A stretch of DNA of 64,000 bases. Source: Nisaea denitrificans DSM 18348. GTDB taxonomy: Bacteria > Pseudomonadota > Alphaproteobacteria > Thalassobaculales > Thalassobaculaceae. The DNA lies in assembly GCF_000426505.1 (NCBI RefSeq), contig NZ_KE384532.1, positions 77,910-141,909 on the forward strand. Direction: 5' to 3'. A program made the position numbers and the translations under genes. The notes below the pieces were generated by a model, which did not search any database, had not been told where the DNA came from, and saw only the letters and a program-made list of their open reading frames with translations. Shown piece after piece: positions 10,638 to 19,683 of this stretch; position 1 is the first letter of the stretch; every line of letters starts with the position of its first letter.

Positions 10638-11804
10638 TTATTTTGTTAGTTTTTCTACGGACTTGAAGCTGCCGTCGGCCTGAATCACGCTCAGGAAGAC
10701 GTCGCCCATGCCCTGATTGTCGCCGGCGCCATATTCAAGCGTCGCGCCGCCGAGATCGAATTTTCCGGTACTGTAGACAGCGTCCAGGAAGTTCTCCCGG
10801 GTCAGGTCCTTGCCGGCTTTCTCAAGCGCCATGATCGTCAGGCGTCCGACCATGTAGCCTTCGAGCGAGACAAATCCCGGCTCAAGGGCGCTGTCATAGG
10901 CCTTCAGGTCGTCGGTGTAGTTCGCGACGAGCGGAATGCTCTTGTCCCACGGAAACGGAACGACCTGGCTGATCACCACGCCAGTGCCCTGATCGCCAAG
11001 CTCGCTGGCGAGCGCATTCGAACCCACGAAAGAAATGGTGACGAATACCGGGTCCAGTTTCAGCTTCTTGGAAAGCTTGATGAACTCGGCCAGCGGCTTG
11101 TAGGCGCCGACCATGACGACAGCTTCCGGTTCCGCTTTACGGATCGAGAGGAGTGCCGTTTTGACCGCCGTCGTGTTGCGCTGATAGTTGCCTTCGGCGA
11201 CCAGCTTCATGCCGCGTTTCTCAAGCGCCTTGTTCACCCCGGAAAGACCGACGCGACCGAAACCGTCATCCTGATACAGGATGGCAATCTTGGTAATGCC
11301 GAGATCTTCCGTCAGATGCTTGATCCAGGTTTCGGTTTCCTGATCGTAGGTTGCCCGGACGTTGATGACGTTCGAGTTCGCCGGATCGCGCAGGAAGCCT
11401 GCGCCGGTGAAGGGACCAACGAACGGAACCTTGGCGGCCGTCGCGATCGGTTGTGTCGCTTTGGAGGTCGGTGTGCCGACAGCGCCAATGATTGAAAATA
11501 CTTTGTCCTGATCGATAAGCTTCTTTGTGTTCTCGATCGCGCGGTCCGGCTCGTAACCGTCGTCATACTTGACGATCTCGAGCATCCGGCCGTTGACGCC
11601 GCCGGCCTTGTTGGCAGCGGTGAATGCAGCCATCAGTCCCTGATTCATACCGGTCCCGAGGGCGCCCGCAGGGCCTTCGAAGGCTGCGGACTGGCCGAAG
11701 ACAATCTTGTCACCGGAGACGCCCGGCGTTTCGGCATGTGCAGGGGCAACCAAAAAACCAGCGATCAGAAGCGCGGTTACGGCGCTATTCTTGAGTAATT
11801 GCAT
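10638..11804 (-). CDS. Branched-chain-amino-acid-type ABC substrate-binding protein
   Basis: A 388-residue exported type-I periplasmic binding protein (LivJ-like). The signal peptide is [20 protein letters not shown] with a cleavage site after APAHA. The mature part starts with [20 protein letters not shown] and continues through [20 protein letters not shown], the family's ligand-domain signature, and a hinge near [17 protein letters not shown]. The ligand may be an amino acid, an aromatic acid or another small solute. No LivHMGF transporter genes lie nearby; instead a chemoreceptor and RidA follow on the same strand. A GAGG motif nine bases before the ATG supports the start. Confidence 0.93.
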   Translation of the reverse strand: MQLLKNSAVTALLIAGFLVAPAHAETPGVSGDKIVFGQSAAFEGPAGALGTGMNQGLMAAFTAANKAGGVNGRMLEIVKYDDGYEPDRAIENTKKLIDQDKVFSIIGAVGTPTSKATQPIATAAKVPFVGPFTGAGFLRDPANSNVINVRATYDQETETWIKHLTEDLGITKIAILYQDDGFGRVGLSGVNKALEKRGMKLVAEGNYQRNTTAVKTALLSIRKAEPEAVVMVGAYKPLAEFIKLSKKLKLDPVFVTISFVGSNALASELGDQGTGVVISQVVPFPWDKSIPLVANYTDDLKAYDSALEPGFVSLEGYMVGRLTIMALEKAGKDLTRENFLDAVYSTGKFDLGGATLEYGAGDNQGMGDVFLSVIQADGSFKSVEKLTK

Positions 11805-12119
11805 GGGTAGTGTCCTCTCCTATAACTTCCCATGCGCAAGATGCGCGTATGAAAATTAATAATTGCCTAATCAGGATCAATAGTTGTCGAAAAAGAACAA
11901 GAGAAAAGTGGAATTATATTTGCCATAAAATTAATGTGCCATAAAATTGATGAATACGATATGGTGATGTTAAAAGATCGTAAGAAGATTTTTGGGTTAA
12001 CAGTTCACCTGTGTTTTCTGTCTTCGTGAGGTGTCAATGTTGGTTGGGCTTCAATTAAATAAATCAAATCGGGTGTCATTTGATTGTATGCACGAGTACC
12101 CGGGGGTAATGGTTCAGCA
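11805..12119. promoter_or_regulatory. AT-rich divergent intergenic region
   Basis: About 315 bases without a gene between the minus-strand binding protein and the plus-strand GGCT-like gene. It is visibly more AT-rich than its surroundings (notably 11845-11990 and 12050-12085). It should hold the promoter of the binding-protein/chemoreceptor unit and that of the 12.1-kb gene. The only clear structure is the 16-bp tandem repeat described separately; I could not place convincing -35/-10 boxes. Confidence 0.5.
11921..11952. repeat. Two tandem copies of a 16-bp AT-rich repeat
   Basis: Bases 11921-11936 (TGCCATAAAATTAATG) are repeated at 11937-11952 with one difference (A to G at position 13). 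The pair lies about 120 bases upstream of the substrate-binding-protein start, a plausible place for a tandem activator or repressor site. Function is inferred only from position. Confidence 0.6.
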
Positions 12120-12857
12120 ATGACGATTGAGCGTTCATCTGAGCACAGTCTGCGGCGCGCTTACGGTTATCCCTATCCGGCGCCGAGCCACGATTACCTG
12201 TTCGCGGACGGACGAGTTGAAGCGCTTCCGGTGGATCCGGATCTCGGGAACCGGCAGCCGGTCATCGCCGTCGGCTCCAACCGGGCGCCGGAACAATTGG
12301 CGAGAAAGTTCGGCGACATGGGCGAGAGCACAATCCCGGTTACCTGGGCCTGGATGCATGGTTATGACGTGGTCTATTGCGCCCATCTTGCCGGATACGG
12401 CTCCGTGCCCGCCACGCTCCACGGCAGTCCCGGGACCGAGGTCCGGGTGGCGGTCACCTGGCTGACAGAGGTGCAATTGGAGCGGATGCACGAGACCGAG
12501 AATGTCGGCGCCAGTTATGTTTATGGAACCTTCGATCCGGACGCGATCAATCTCGGTGACGGCCGGCCGGCGATGCGGGCGGGTTGCTATATAACAAAGT
12601 GCGGCGCGCTCGCGCTGGATGGCGCGCCGGTTGCCCTGGCCGAGATCGAGGCGAAGGGACGGCAGTTTAAAAGCCTGCCCCAGGCGGCAAAACTTGCGCT
12701 TCTGCATGGCATGTTCGGCGATCATCCGGAGGAGGCCGCATGGGTCTTGTCTCTGTTGGGCGAGGAGAACGGGCCGCGCCGGGCGCATCTGACGGAGCGG
12801 CTCTCTGAAAAAACAGTTCCGTTCGACGACCCACGTTTCAGGGTGATTCTGGGGTAG
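12120..12857 (+). CDS. Gamma-glutamylcyclotransferase-like fold protein, function unknown
   Basis: A 245-residue protein. Its segment VIAVGSNRAPEQLARKFGD resembles the YGSN-type loop that binds the gamma-glutamyl group in the GGCT/AIG2 fold. The later LERMHETENVGASYVYGTF sits where that family keeps its catalytic Glu. This is a motif-level resemblance by eye, so the enzymatic role is inference. ATG 12120 is chosen because the codons before it (from a TTG at 12084) look non-coding; the ribosome site is weak. The gene overlaps the converging methyltransferase gene by 20 bases at the 3' ends. Confidence 0.72.
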   Translation: MTIERSSEHSLRRAYGYPYPAPSHDYLFADGRVEALPVDPDLGNRQPVIAVGSNRAPEQLARKFGDMGESTIPVTWAWMHGYDVVYCAHLAGYGSVPATLHGSPGTEVRVAVTWLTEVQLERMHETENVGASYVYGTFDPDAINLGDGRPAMRAGCYITKCGALALDGAPVALAEIEAKGRQFKSLPQAAKLALLHGMFGDHPEEAAWVLSLLGEENGPRRAHLTERLSEKTVPFDDPRFRVILG

Positions 12858-13566
12858 GCCCGGCGGCAGCTTTGGCCGAACCGGTCAGCCGCCAGACGGC
12901 GGTTTTCCGGAGTTCCGAATCCTCGATCTCAAGGGATACCGGCACGTCATAGTGCGCGCAGAGCGCGATACCGCCGATCGGCTGATAGGTTCGCCCCGGA
13001 TCGCCGACAAGTACCAATGCACCCACATCCGCATGGCGTTGCAGCCAGGCCTGCATGCGGTCGGACATACTCCGCTCGTAGCAGATGTCCCCTGCAAGCA
13101 CGGTGTCGTAGAGCGGCCCGCCATCGTCGGCCATAACCGGCTCATCCAGCATGTCCCTGATTGCGATGGTCAGCCCTGCCTGCAGCCCGTTTGTTTCCGC
13201 ATTCAGGGCGATTGCCGTCGCGGCTACCGGATCGGTGTCGTTGGCAATGACGGCCGCCGCCGATGCCCAGAGCGCGGCCAGCCCTACCATGCCGGAGCCT
13301 GAGCCGACATCAAGGATGCGCTTGCCGGCGACGAGCGGGGCGTTGTCGATGACATACCGTGCGACGGCCTGTCCTCCAGCCCAGGGAAAAGCCCAGTAGG
13401 GCGGCGGCAGGCCGATCTGCTCCAGCTCCGTCTCGGTGGCTTGCCAGAGTTGTGTCGCTTCCGTGGCCAGATGCAGTGTTAGTTCCGGGATCAGGGGAGG
13501 CGAGATGGCTTCGGTGTTGCGGAGGATGAAATCCGTTGTGATGAGCTTCGTGCCCCCGGCGGTCAT
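12838..13566 (-). CDS. Class I SAM-dependent methyltransferase (ETFB-lysine/Nnt1-like)
   Basis: A 242-residue methyltransferase. The SAM-binding motif I is ILDVGSGSGMVGLAALWASA, followed by an acidic NDTDPVA motif and a post-motif AGDICYERSM. The N-terminal PPYWAFPWAGGQAVARY is typical of the Nnt1/METTL20-like group, some of which methylate lysines of electron-transfer flavoprotein beta; the real substrate is not shown by sequence. The ATG at 13566 overlaps the ubiA stop (ATGA), so it is translated after ubiA. Codons further upstream lie inside ubiA and do not resemble the family. Confidence 0.88.
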   Translation of the reverse strand: MTAGGTKLITTDFILRNTEAISPPLIPELTLHLATEATQLWQATETELEQIGLPPPYWAFPWAGGQAVARYVIDNAPLVAGKRILDVGSGSGMVGLAALWASAAAVIANDTDPVAATAIALNAETNGLQAGLTIAIRDMLDEPVMADDGGPLYDTVLAGDICYERSMSDRMQAWLQRHADVGALVLVGDPGRTYQPIGGIALCAHYDVPVSLEIEDSELRKTAVWRLTGSAKAAAGPTPESP

Positions 13567-14474
13567 CCGGCCAGTATTGCCGCGGTAACGATCCAGCCGA
13601 AGTATCTGTTCGATTTGAATTTCACGAGGCAGTCCTTTGGGTCGTCGATATCGATGGTGCGTATCTGCCAGAGCAGCTGCGCACCGGCGGCGGCAAGTCC
13701 CAGATAGAACGGCCAGGAAAGCCCGATCAGCCAGCCGCTTGCCGCGATCCCGGCCAGTGTCAGCGGATAGACAGCCCAGAGAAAAGGCACGGTTCGCGCG
13801 CCGAGCGCAAGGGCGGAGGATTTCACGCCGATCAGGACGTCGTCTTCCTTGTCCTGATGGGCGTAGATCGTATCGTACCCGAGGGTCCAGATGATGCCTG
13901 CGCAATAAAGCACGCTGTTGGCGATACCGACATCGCCGGTGACCGCCGCCCACCCCATCAGCGCACCCCAGTTGAAGGTCAGGCCGAGCACGAATTGCGG
14001 CCAGTAGGTAATGCGCTTGAACAGCGGGTAGGTGACGACGAGCACGAGCACCAGGACGCCGAGCACCCAGCAGGTCTGGTTCAGTTGCAGCAGGATCAGC
14101 AGCCCGGCGCCGAGTTGCAGGGCGAGGAAGACGAGAGCCTGGCGGACGGAAAGATCGCCGTTTGCTATCGGCCGCTCCACGGTGCGCGCGACCTGACTGT
14201 CGAAATCGCGATCCCAGAGATCGTTGATGGTGCAGCCGGCCCCCCGCATGATCACGGCGCCAACGCTGAACAATATATAAAGCCAGAGGAGATCAAACGG
14301 CGGCAGAACCTGCTCCGTTGCCTGCCAGCCGAGGGCAAGACCCCACCAGCAAGGCAGCAATAACAACCAGGTGCCGATTGGCCGATCCAGCCGCATCAGT
14401 CTCGCATAAGGCTGTGCGCTCGGGGGCAGAAGCCGGTCCACCCAGTCATTGCGTGCAATATCGCTTGCGGTCAT
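13563..14474 (-). CDS. ubiA: 4-hydroxybenzoate octaprenyltransferase
   Basis: UbiA prenylates 4-hydroxybenzoate in ubiquinone synthesis, at the inner membrane. The 303-residue product carries RLDRPIGTWLLLLPCWWGLA and the first Asp-rich motif in GCTINDLWDRDFDSQVART, followed by ERPIANG. The second Asp motif is in GYDTIYAHQDKEDD. About eight or nine membrane segments are apparent. The gene is followed by a methyltransferase with a four-base overlap. It diverges from rsmE, with about 80 bases between the two starts. Confidence 0.96.
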   Translation of the reverse strand: MTASDIARNDWVDRLLPPSAQPYARLMRLDRPIGTWLLLLPCWWGLALGWQATEQVLPPFDLLWLYILFSVGAVIMRGAGCTINDLWDRDFDSQVARTVERPIANGDLSVRQALVFLALQLGAGLLILLQLNQTCWVLGVLVLVLVVTYPLFKRITYWPQFVLGLTFNWGALMGWAAVTGDVGIANSVLYCAGIIWTLGYDTIYAHQDKEDDVLIGVKSSALALGARTVPFLWAVYPLTLAGIAASGWLIGLSWPFYLGLAAAGAQLLWQIRTIDIDDPKDCLVKFKSNRYFGWIVTAAILAG

Positions 14475-14557
14475 GGTGGCTTCTGCATAAACCGGGCGGC
14501 ACTCCGGAGCAAGGACCGGACGGCGGCAGCAAATTGTCGCCTAGAACGCGAGGCCGG

Positions 14558-15328
14558 ATGAGTGAGAAGACCGAGACCCGTCTGTTTGTGACTGCCGACC
14601 TTACCGTGGATGGTTCGGTCGGGCTTGAAACCAGTCAGACGCACTATCTGAAAAACGTCCTGCGCCTGGCGCCCGGCGCGCATGTTGCCTTGTTCAACGG
14701 CCGAGACGGCGAGTGGACCGCGCGAATTGACAATATCGGCAAGAGCGCGACGTCTCTGTCTCTCATCGAACAGCGCCGCCCGCAGTGCGACGAGCCGGAT
14801 ATCTGGCTGGTTTTCGCGCCGATCAAACGGGCGCGCATTGATTTTACCGCCCAGAAAGCGACCGAGCTTGGCGCATCGGTGCTCTGGCCGGTGATTACCA
14901 GACATACGCAGGTCGAGCGGGTGAATACCGACCGGCTACTGGCCAACGCGACGGAGGCGGCCGAGCAGACAGCCCGGCTGAGTGTCCCGGAAATCCGCGA
15001 GCCGGTGCGCTTCGACGCGCTGCTGGAAGCATGGCCGCAGGACCGGCCGCTGATCGTTTGCGATGAGACCGGGGCCGGAACGCCTGTCGCCACTGTGTTC
15101 TCGAACCCGCCTTTCAAGGGGGGAACCCCCTGCGGATTGCTGATAGGTCCAGAAGGGGGTTTTGCCGATCATGAACTTGACCGGCTCCGCCAAAGTTCCT
15201 TTGTTACACCTGTAAGTCTAGGACCGCGTTTGCTGCGTTCCGACACGGCGGCGCTCGCAGCGCTGGCCTGTTGGCAGGCGGTGGCGGGGGATTGGACCCT
15301 GAAACGTCCCGAGGGACTCGATCTTTAA
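14558..15328 (+). CDS. rsmE: 16S rRNA (uracil(1498)-N(3))-methyltransferase
   Basis: RsmE methylates U1498 of 16S rRNA. The 256-residue protein has an N-terminal PUA-like part (SQTHYLKNVLRLAPGAHVAL, NGRDGEW) and a C-terminal SPOUT knot with GLLIGPEGGFADHELD and LGPRLLRSDTAALAAL, the SAM-binding loops. ATG 14558 is used because a GAGG precedes it and MSEKTETRLFV aligns with family N-termini; an earlier open frame would overlap ubiA. gshA follows on the same strand after about 55 bases. Confidence 0.95.
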   Translation: MSEKTETRLFVTADLTVDGSVGLETSQTHYLKNVLRLAPGAHVALFNGRDGEWTARIDNIGKSATSLSLIEQRRPQCDEPDIWLVFAPIKRARIDFTAQKATELGASVLWPVITRHTQVERVNTDRLLANATEAAEQTARLSVPEIREPVRFDALLEAWPQDRPLIVCDETGAGTPVATVFSNPPFKGGTPCGLLIGPEGGFADHELDRLRQSSFVTPVSLGPRLLRSDTAALAALACWQAVAGDWTLKRPEGLDL

Positions 15329-15382
15329 ACCTGACTTTGTGCCCATCGGCACACTGATTCGACTGATCCCACCGGAGGAAAC

Positions 15383-16750
15383 ATGTCCCGTCCCCCAGGC
15401 TCTCAAGGCGAGCCCATCGCCAGCAAGGCGCAGCTCGTCGAGGATCTCGAATCCGGCTGTACGCCGCGCGCCGACTGGCGCATCGGCACAGAGCACGAGA
15501 AGTTTCCGTTCCGCCTCAGTGACCACAAGCGTTTGCCCTATTTCGGCAAGGACGGCATCGGCGCCATTCTGAATGGGCTGGTGGACAAGTTCGGCTGGGA
15601 TCCCATCCATGAGGGCGAGAACGTCGTCGCCCTGACCCATGGGGGCTGCGCCATCACGCTGGAGCCGGGCGGGCAGTTCGAGCTATCCGGCGCGCCGCTG
15701 GAGACTCTGCATCAGACCTGCGACGAGGTGCATACGCATCTGGCGCAGATCAAGGAGGTCAATGCCGAACTCGGCGTCGGCATGCTGGGTGCCGGGTTCG
15801 ACCCGACCTCGACGCGGGACGATATCGAGTTCATGCCGAAAGGCCGCTATGTGGTCATGAGCGCGCACATGCAGAAGGTCGGCACCCTCGGCCTCGACAT
15901 GATGAAGCGCACCTGCACCGTGCAGGGGAACTACGATTTCGAGAGCGAAGCGGACATGGTGCAGAAGTTCCGCATCAGTGTCGCGCTACAGCCGGTCGCA
16001 ACGGCGCTGTTCGCCAATTCGCCCTTTACGGAGGGCAAGCCGAACGGCTTCAAAAGCTATCGCTCACACGTCTGGACCGACACGGATCCGGACCGCTGCG
16101 GCATGCTGCCCTTTGTCTTCGAGGACGGCTTCGGGTTCGAGCGCTATGTCGATTACATGCTCGATGTGCCGATGTATTTCCTCTATCGGGACGGCGATTA
16201 TCAGAACGTCGCCGGCAAGAGCTTCCGCGACTTCATGGCTGGTAAGCTAGAGGGCTATGAAGGCCAGAGCGCTTTCATGGGCGACTGGACCGATCATATG
16301 ACGACCAGTTTCCCTGAAGTCCGGCTGAAGAAATATATCGAGATGCGCGGCGCCGACACCGGCCCGTGGCGGAATATCTGCGCGCTGCCGGCGCTCTGGA
16401 CCGGTATCCTCTATGACAGCGATTCCCAGCAGGCGGCGGCCGACATGATTGCCGACTGGACCGTGGAGGAAATGTCGGCATTGCGGGACGCGGTGCCGAA
16501 GCTCGGCTTGCAAACCCCTTTCCGGGACGGCACCGTCCAGGACCTCGCCAAGCGGATGATCGAGATTTCCCGGCACGGCCTGAAGCGCCGGGCCCGAATC
16601 GATGCGGCGGGTAATGACGAGAGCGGCTTCCTGAACTGGCTGCAGGATGTCGCCGAATCAGGCAAGACCTCGGCGGATCATCTGCTCGATCTCTATCACG
16701 GTGAGTGGAACGGGTCGGTCGATCCGATCTTCGAGTTCCAGCGCTACTAG
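15383..16750 (+). CDS. gshA: Glutamate--cysteine ligase (proteobacterial/plant-type)
   Basis: GshA joins Glu and Cys, the first step of glutathione synthesis. The 455-residue length and the N-terminal WRIGTEHEKFPFRL identify the class found in alphaproteobacteria and plants (GCS2/GshA type 2 group). Other landmarks are ITLEPGGQFELSGAPL with the Glu ligands, and RTCTVQGNYDFESEADMV with ATP-site residues. A strong GGAGG sits five bases before the ATG. Two GGCT-fold proteins that could degrade glutathione or gamma-glutamyl compounds lie elsewhere in the window (12.1 and 62.1 kb). Confidence 0.95.
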   Translation: MSRPPGSQGEPIASKAQLVEDLESGCTPRADWRIGTEHEKFPFRLSDHKRLPYFGKDGIGAILNGLVDKFGWDPIHEGENVVALTHGGCAITLEPGGQFELSGAPLETLHQTCDEVHTHLAQIKEVNAELGVGMLGAGFDPTSTRDDIEFMPKGRYVVMSAHMQKVGTLGLDMMKRTCTVQGNYDFESEADMVQKFRISVALQPVATALFANSPFTEGKPNGFKSYRSHVWTDTDPDRCGMLPFVFEDGFGFERYVDYMLDVPMYFLYRDGDYQNVAGKSFRDFMAGKLEGYEGQSAFMGDWTDHMTTSFPEVRLKKYIEMRGADTGPWRNICALPALWTGILYDSDSQQAAADMIADWTVEEMSALRDAVPKLGLQTPFRDGTVQDLAKRMIEISRHGLKRRARIDAAGNDESGFLNWLQDVAESGKTSADHLLDLYHGEWNGSVDPIFEFQRY

Positions 16751-16810
16751 ACAGGGCAGGTCCGGTTAACGCGGCCTGCATTTGCGGGCTGCGGCCTCGG
16801 AGGGGACTTC

Positions 16811-17746
16811 ATGACCGGATTGCCGGACGACCGGGCCGCGACTGGGCGTGGTATCGCCTTGATGATTGCCGGGATCTTCGTGGTCTCGGTGATGGATGCC
16901 CTGATCAAGTGGCTGACGGCCTCGTATCCGAGTATCCAGATTGTGATGCTGCGCTCACTGTTCGGCCTGATACCGCTCTTTGTTATTGTTTTCTTTTGGG
17001 GTGGCATTGCGGCTCTGCGGACGTCGCGGCCGGGCATTCAGTTGCTGCGTGCAGCTTTCGGAGCCAGCGCCATGGTCGGGTTTTTCCATGCGCTTTCCGT
17101 TCTTGGACTTGCCGAGACGGTAACTCTCGCATTCTCTTCGCCACTCTTCGTCACGCTGCTCTCGATGCTGGTTTTGGGAGAGCGCGTCGGACCGAGGCGG
17201 CTGTCCGCAACGATTGTCGGTTTCGTCGGTGTGGTGATCGTGGTCAGGCCTGGCGCCGAAATCTTCAAGTTTGATGCCTTGATTCCGATCGCAGCCTCGT
17301 TTTGCTTTGCCATGACCATGTTGCTCGCGCGGCGCATGTCCTCGACAGAGACCAGCGTCTCCATGACGTTTTATACGACCCTCGCCGGTCTCGTGGTCGG
17401 GACTGCTGGTACGCTCTGGGCTTCCGGAACGCCATCCGGCTGGACAGAGCCGTTGCCTGCCGATTGGGGATTGTTCCTGCTGTTGGGATTGCTTGGCGGG
17501 GTCGGCCAGTTTCTTGTGACGTCCTCTTTCCGGCATGCGGAGGCGGCGGTCATCGCTCCCTTCGAATATACCGCGCTGATCTGGGCCACACTGTTTGGAT
17601 TGGCGCTTTGGAATGAGATTCCGGATCGCATGACACTGCTTGGCGGCGCCATCGTGATCAGCGCTGGGCTCTATATCGGCTACCGGGAAACCCGCCTGGG
17701 TAAAAAGACAAAAGGCCCCGGCGCGATGCCGGAGCCTTTTCCATGA
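16811..17746 (+). CDS. DMT-superfamily (EamA) transporter
   Basis: A 311-residue inner-membrane protein with ten predicted membrane helices arranged as two EamA repeats (about residues 10-145 and 150-295). It begins GIALMIAGIFVVSVMDALIK and shows the family's PLFVTLLSMLVLGERVG at the end of the first repeat. Such proteins export or import metabolites; the substrate cannot be told. A GGAGGGG motif precedes the ATG. Its last codons overlap a hairpin that serves mainly as terminator for the converging chemoreceptor gene. Confidence 0.9.
   Translation: MTGLPDDRAATGRGIALMIAGIFVVSVMDALIKWLTASYPSIQIVMLRSLFGLIPLFVIVFFWGGIAALRTSRPGIQLLRAAFGASAMVGFFHALSVLGLAETVTLAFSSPLFVTLLSMLVLGERVGPRRLSATIVGFVGVVIVVRPGAEIFKFDALIPIAASFCFAMTMLLARRMSSTETSVSMTFYTTLAGLVVGTAGTLWASGTPSGWTEPLPADWGLFLLLGLLGGVGQFLVTSSFRHAEAAVIAPFEYTALIWATLFGLALWNEIPDRMTLLGGAIVISAGLYIGYRETRLGKKTKGPGAMPEPFP
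17702..17740 (-). terminator. Rho-independent terminator of the 17.8-kb chemoreceptor gene
   Basis: On the minus strand a GC-rich stem (AAAGGCTCCGGC with GCCGGGGCCTTT, loop ATCGC, one G-U pair) is followed by a U-rich run (TTTTGTCTTTTT overlapping the stem base). It lies about 27 bases past the chemoreceptor stop and inside the 3' end of the converging transporter gene. On the plus strand it is followed by only four T, so it probably works mainly in the minus direction. Confidence 0.85.
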
Positions 17747-17766
17747 AGATGTAGGGCCCAGTCGAT

Positions 17767-19221
17767 CTAGGCCTTGATTTTAGTCAGGAACCCGTCGATC
17801 TCGGAACGGAGCCGGCCTGTATCCTGGCTAAGCTTTTCTGACGCCGAGAGCATCAGCTGGGCGGCTTCGCCGCTGCGGGTACTTTCATCATTGAGGATAC
17901 TCATGCCTTGCGAAGCATTGATGCTGCGCTCGCTGGCCATGGCGACCTGATTTGAGATCTCGTTCGTCGCGGCGACCTGTTCCTCGATGGCGGCGGCAAT
18001 GCCGGCCGATATTTCATCCACCTTCGCCACGGTACTGACGATGGTGGAGATCGCGTCCACCGCCTGATTGGATTCCTGCTGGATCGCCTGGATCTGGGCG
18101 GAAATCGTCTCGGTCGCCTCGGCCGTCTGGGAGGCGAGGTTCTTCACCTCAGTGGCAACGACGGCAAAGCCCTTGCCCGCTTCGCCCGCCCGCGCCGCCT
18201 CGATGGTGGCGTTCAGCGCCAGAAGGTTCGTCTGCTCGGCAATATCGGTGATCAGCTTCAGGAACTCGGAGATCTTCTCGATCGCCTTGGCGAGACCGGA
18301 AACGGATTCGTTGGTCTGGTTCGCCTGATCCACTGCTTGTTTCGTGACTGCGCTGGACTCTGCGACCCTTTGGCCGATTTCCGAGAAGGAACTGGCCAGC
18401 TCGCCCGCAACCTCGGCGGCCATGCGCACATTGTCGGCGGCGGACGCTGTGTTTTCGTTCGCGGATTGCGACTGTGTGATCAGCGCGTTTGCGACCGAAT
18501 TCATGTCCCCCGCATTTTCGGTCAGCTCCGACGTGGTGCTGGAGACGGTCATGGCAATCGAGCCGACTGACTGTGAGAAGGAATCGGCGAGATCTGCCAT
18601 TTCCTTGGCCTTCTGGTCCGCCATCAGACGGTCCTGCTCCATCCGCTCCTGGCTGAGGCGTTCCGATTCCGCCTTGGCTGCTTCGGCTTCACGCACTGCT
18701 GCATCGGATGTGGTGAAGGCCTTGGCGACAGTTATTGCCAGCCAGCCGACAATCACGGCCTCGACGATGACGATGACCGCATGAACGATGACCCGTCCGA
18801 AATCGGCCCCATCAGGGAAAATCCAAGCCGGAAAGAAAAAGTTCAGGCCGATGTGATGCACCGCCACGGCCGCCGTGGCGGCGATGACTGCCCGGATATC
18901 GCAAAGCGTCGTCAGGATCGCGAGGCAGGCGAAATAGTACATATGCACGTCGATCTGCCAGGGATGACCTTCGAACTGGAGCACGATCAGGGAGACCATG
19001 ACCATGATCCCGACGGCCTGCAGCATGCGTGTCGATGCTGCATGCGGTGCTTTCCACGCTGCCGCGCCACAAACCACAGCGAACGCCACTGCGCCGATGG
19101 CCGGGACAATCAAATGCGTGCCCAGCATCAGCCCGAAGGCAAGTACCAGCAGAACATGGACGGCAATGAAAAGGGCCATGAACTTGACGGCCCGTGCGCG
19201 AATTAACTCGAGCGCATTCAT
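17767..19221 (-). CDS. Methyl-accepting chemotaxis protein with a membrane-embedded sensor
   Basis: A 484-residue chemoreceptor. Instead of a periplasmic domain, residues 12-170 form about six membrane helices with short loops (for example [20 protein letters not shown] and [20 protein letters not shown]), so it should sense something within or at the membrane. A coiled segment leads to the signalling domain with the tip [20 protein letters not shown]. No HAMP domain is obvious. A GGAG motif precedes the ATG. The stop of a small exported-protein gene lies two bases upstream, so the two are an operon. A clear terminator follows. Confidence 0.94.
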   Translation of the reverse strand: MNALELIRARAVKFMALFIAVHVLLVLAFGLMLGTHLIVPAIGAVAFAVVCGAAAWKAPHAASTRMLQAVGIMVMVSLIVLQFEGHPWQIDVHMYYFACLAILTTLCDIRAVIAATAAVAVHHIGLNFFFPAWIFPDGADFGRVIVHAVIVIVEAVIVGWLAITVAKAFTTSDAAVREAEAAKAESERLSQERMEQDRLMADQKAKEMADLADSFSQSVGSIAMTVSSTTSELTENAGDMNSVANALITQSQSANENTASAADNVRMAAEVAGELASSFSEIGQRVAESSAVTKQAVDQANQTNESVSGLAKAIEKISEFLKLITDIAEQTNLLALNATIEAARAGEAGKGFAVVATEVKNLASQTAEATETISAQIQAIQQESNQAVDAISTIVSTVAKVDEISAGIAAAIEEQVAATNEISNQVAMASERSINASQGMSILNDESTRSGEAAQLMLSASEKLSQDTGRLRSEIDGFLTKIKA

Positions 19222-19223
19222 TC

Positions 19224-19562
19224 TCAGGTCTCCTTTTGGAATAATCGTTGCGCTGCGTCGGTGACGCCGCCGCAGCCGAAGAGGCCGGCGGGGGCAACCA
19301 CGGCCCAGGCTCCGGCATGTTTCAGTCGCTGGACATCGTCAGGTGTTTCCAGTCTGACGAGTGCGACGGAGTCGATGCCGCCATGGCGCAGCATCCGTCC
19401 GCCCGCGGTCGAGACCGCGCCAAGAATTTCCGTCTTGTTGAGCCAGGGAGGGAAGATTGCCGCGACGGCCTGACCCGGGGCGACCGGGGCCGTCAGCATC
19501 AAGCCGGCAATAAAGAAAGTGCTGCACAACAACAATGCTGCTGCACCCAGCGTATCCCGCAC
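19224..19562 (-). CDS. Small membrane-anchored/exported hypothetical protein paired with a chemoreceptor
   Basis: A 112-residue protein of unknown function. A hydrophobic N-terminus ([19 protein letters not shown]) acts as signal or anchor. The rest carries the pattern [36 protein letters not shown] and [16 protein letters not shown], suggesting a compact periplasmic domain. It ends two bases before the chemoreceptor start, and the shared Shine-Dalgarno lies in its last codons, so the two proteins are probably made together. It may act as a periplasmic partner of the receptor; that is inference from position only. Confidence 0.75.
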   Translation of the reverse strand: MRDTLGAAALLLCSTFFIAGLMLTAPVAPGQAVAAIFPPWLNKTEILGAVSTAGGRMLRHGGIDSVALVRLETPDDVQRLKHAGAWAVVAPAGLFGCGGVTDAAQRLFQKET

Positions 19563-19683
19563 AATCAGCTCCTGTGTATTTGATTTGCCCTTCGTTGGGG
19601 CAATTAACCTTTAGGAACTTAATTAGTAGGGGAAATAATCCTTAAATTTTATTAATTAATGCACTGGAACCATGGGTTCGTTC

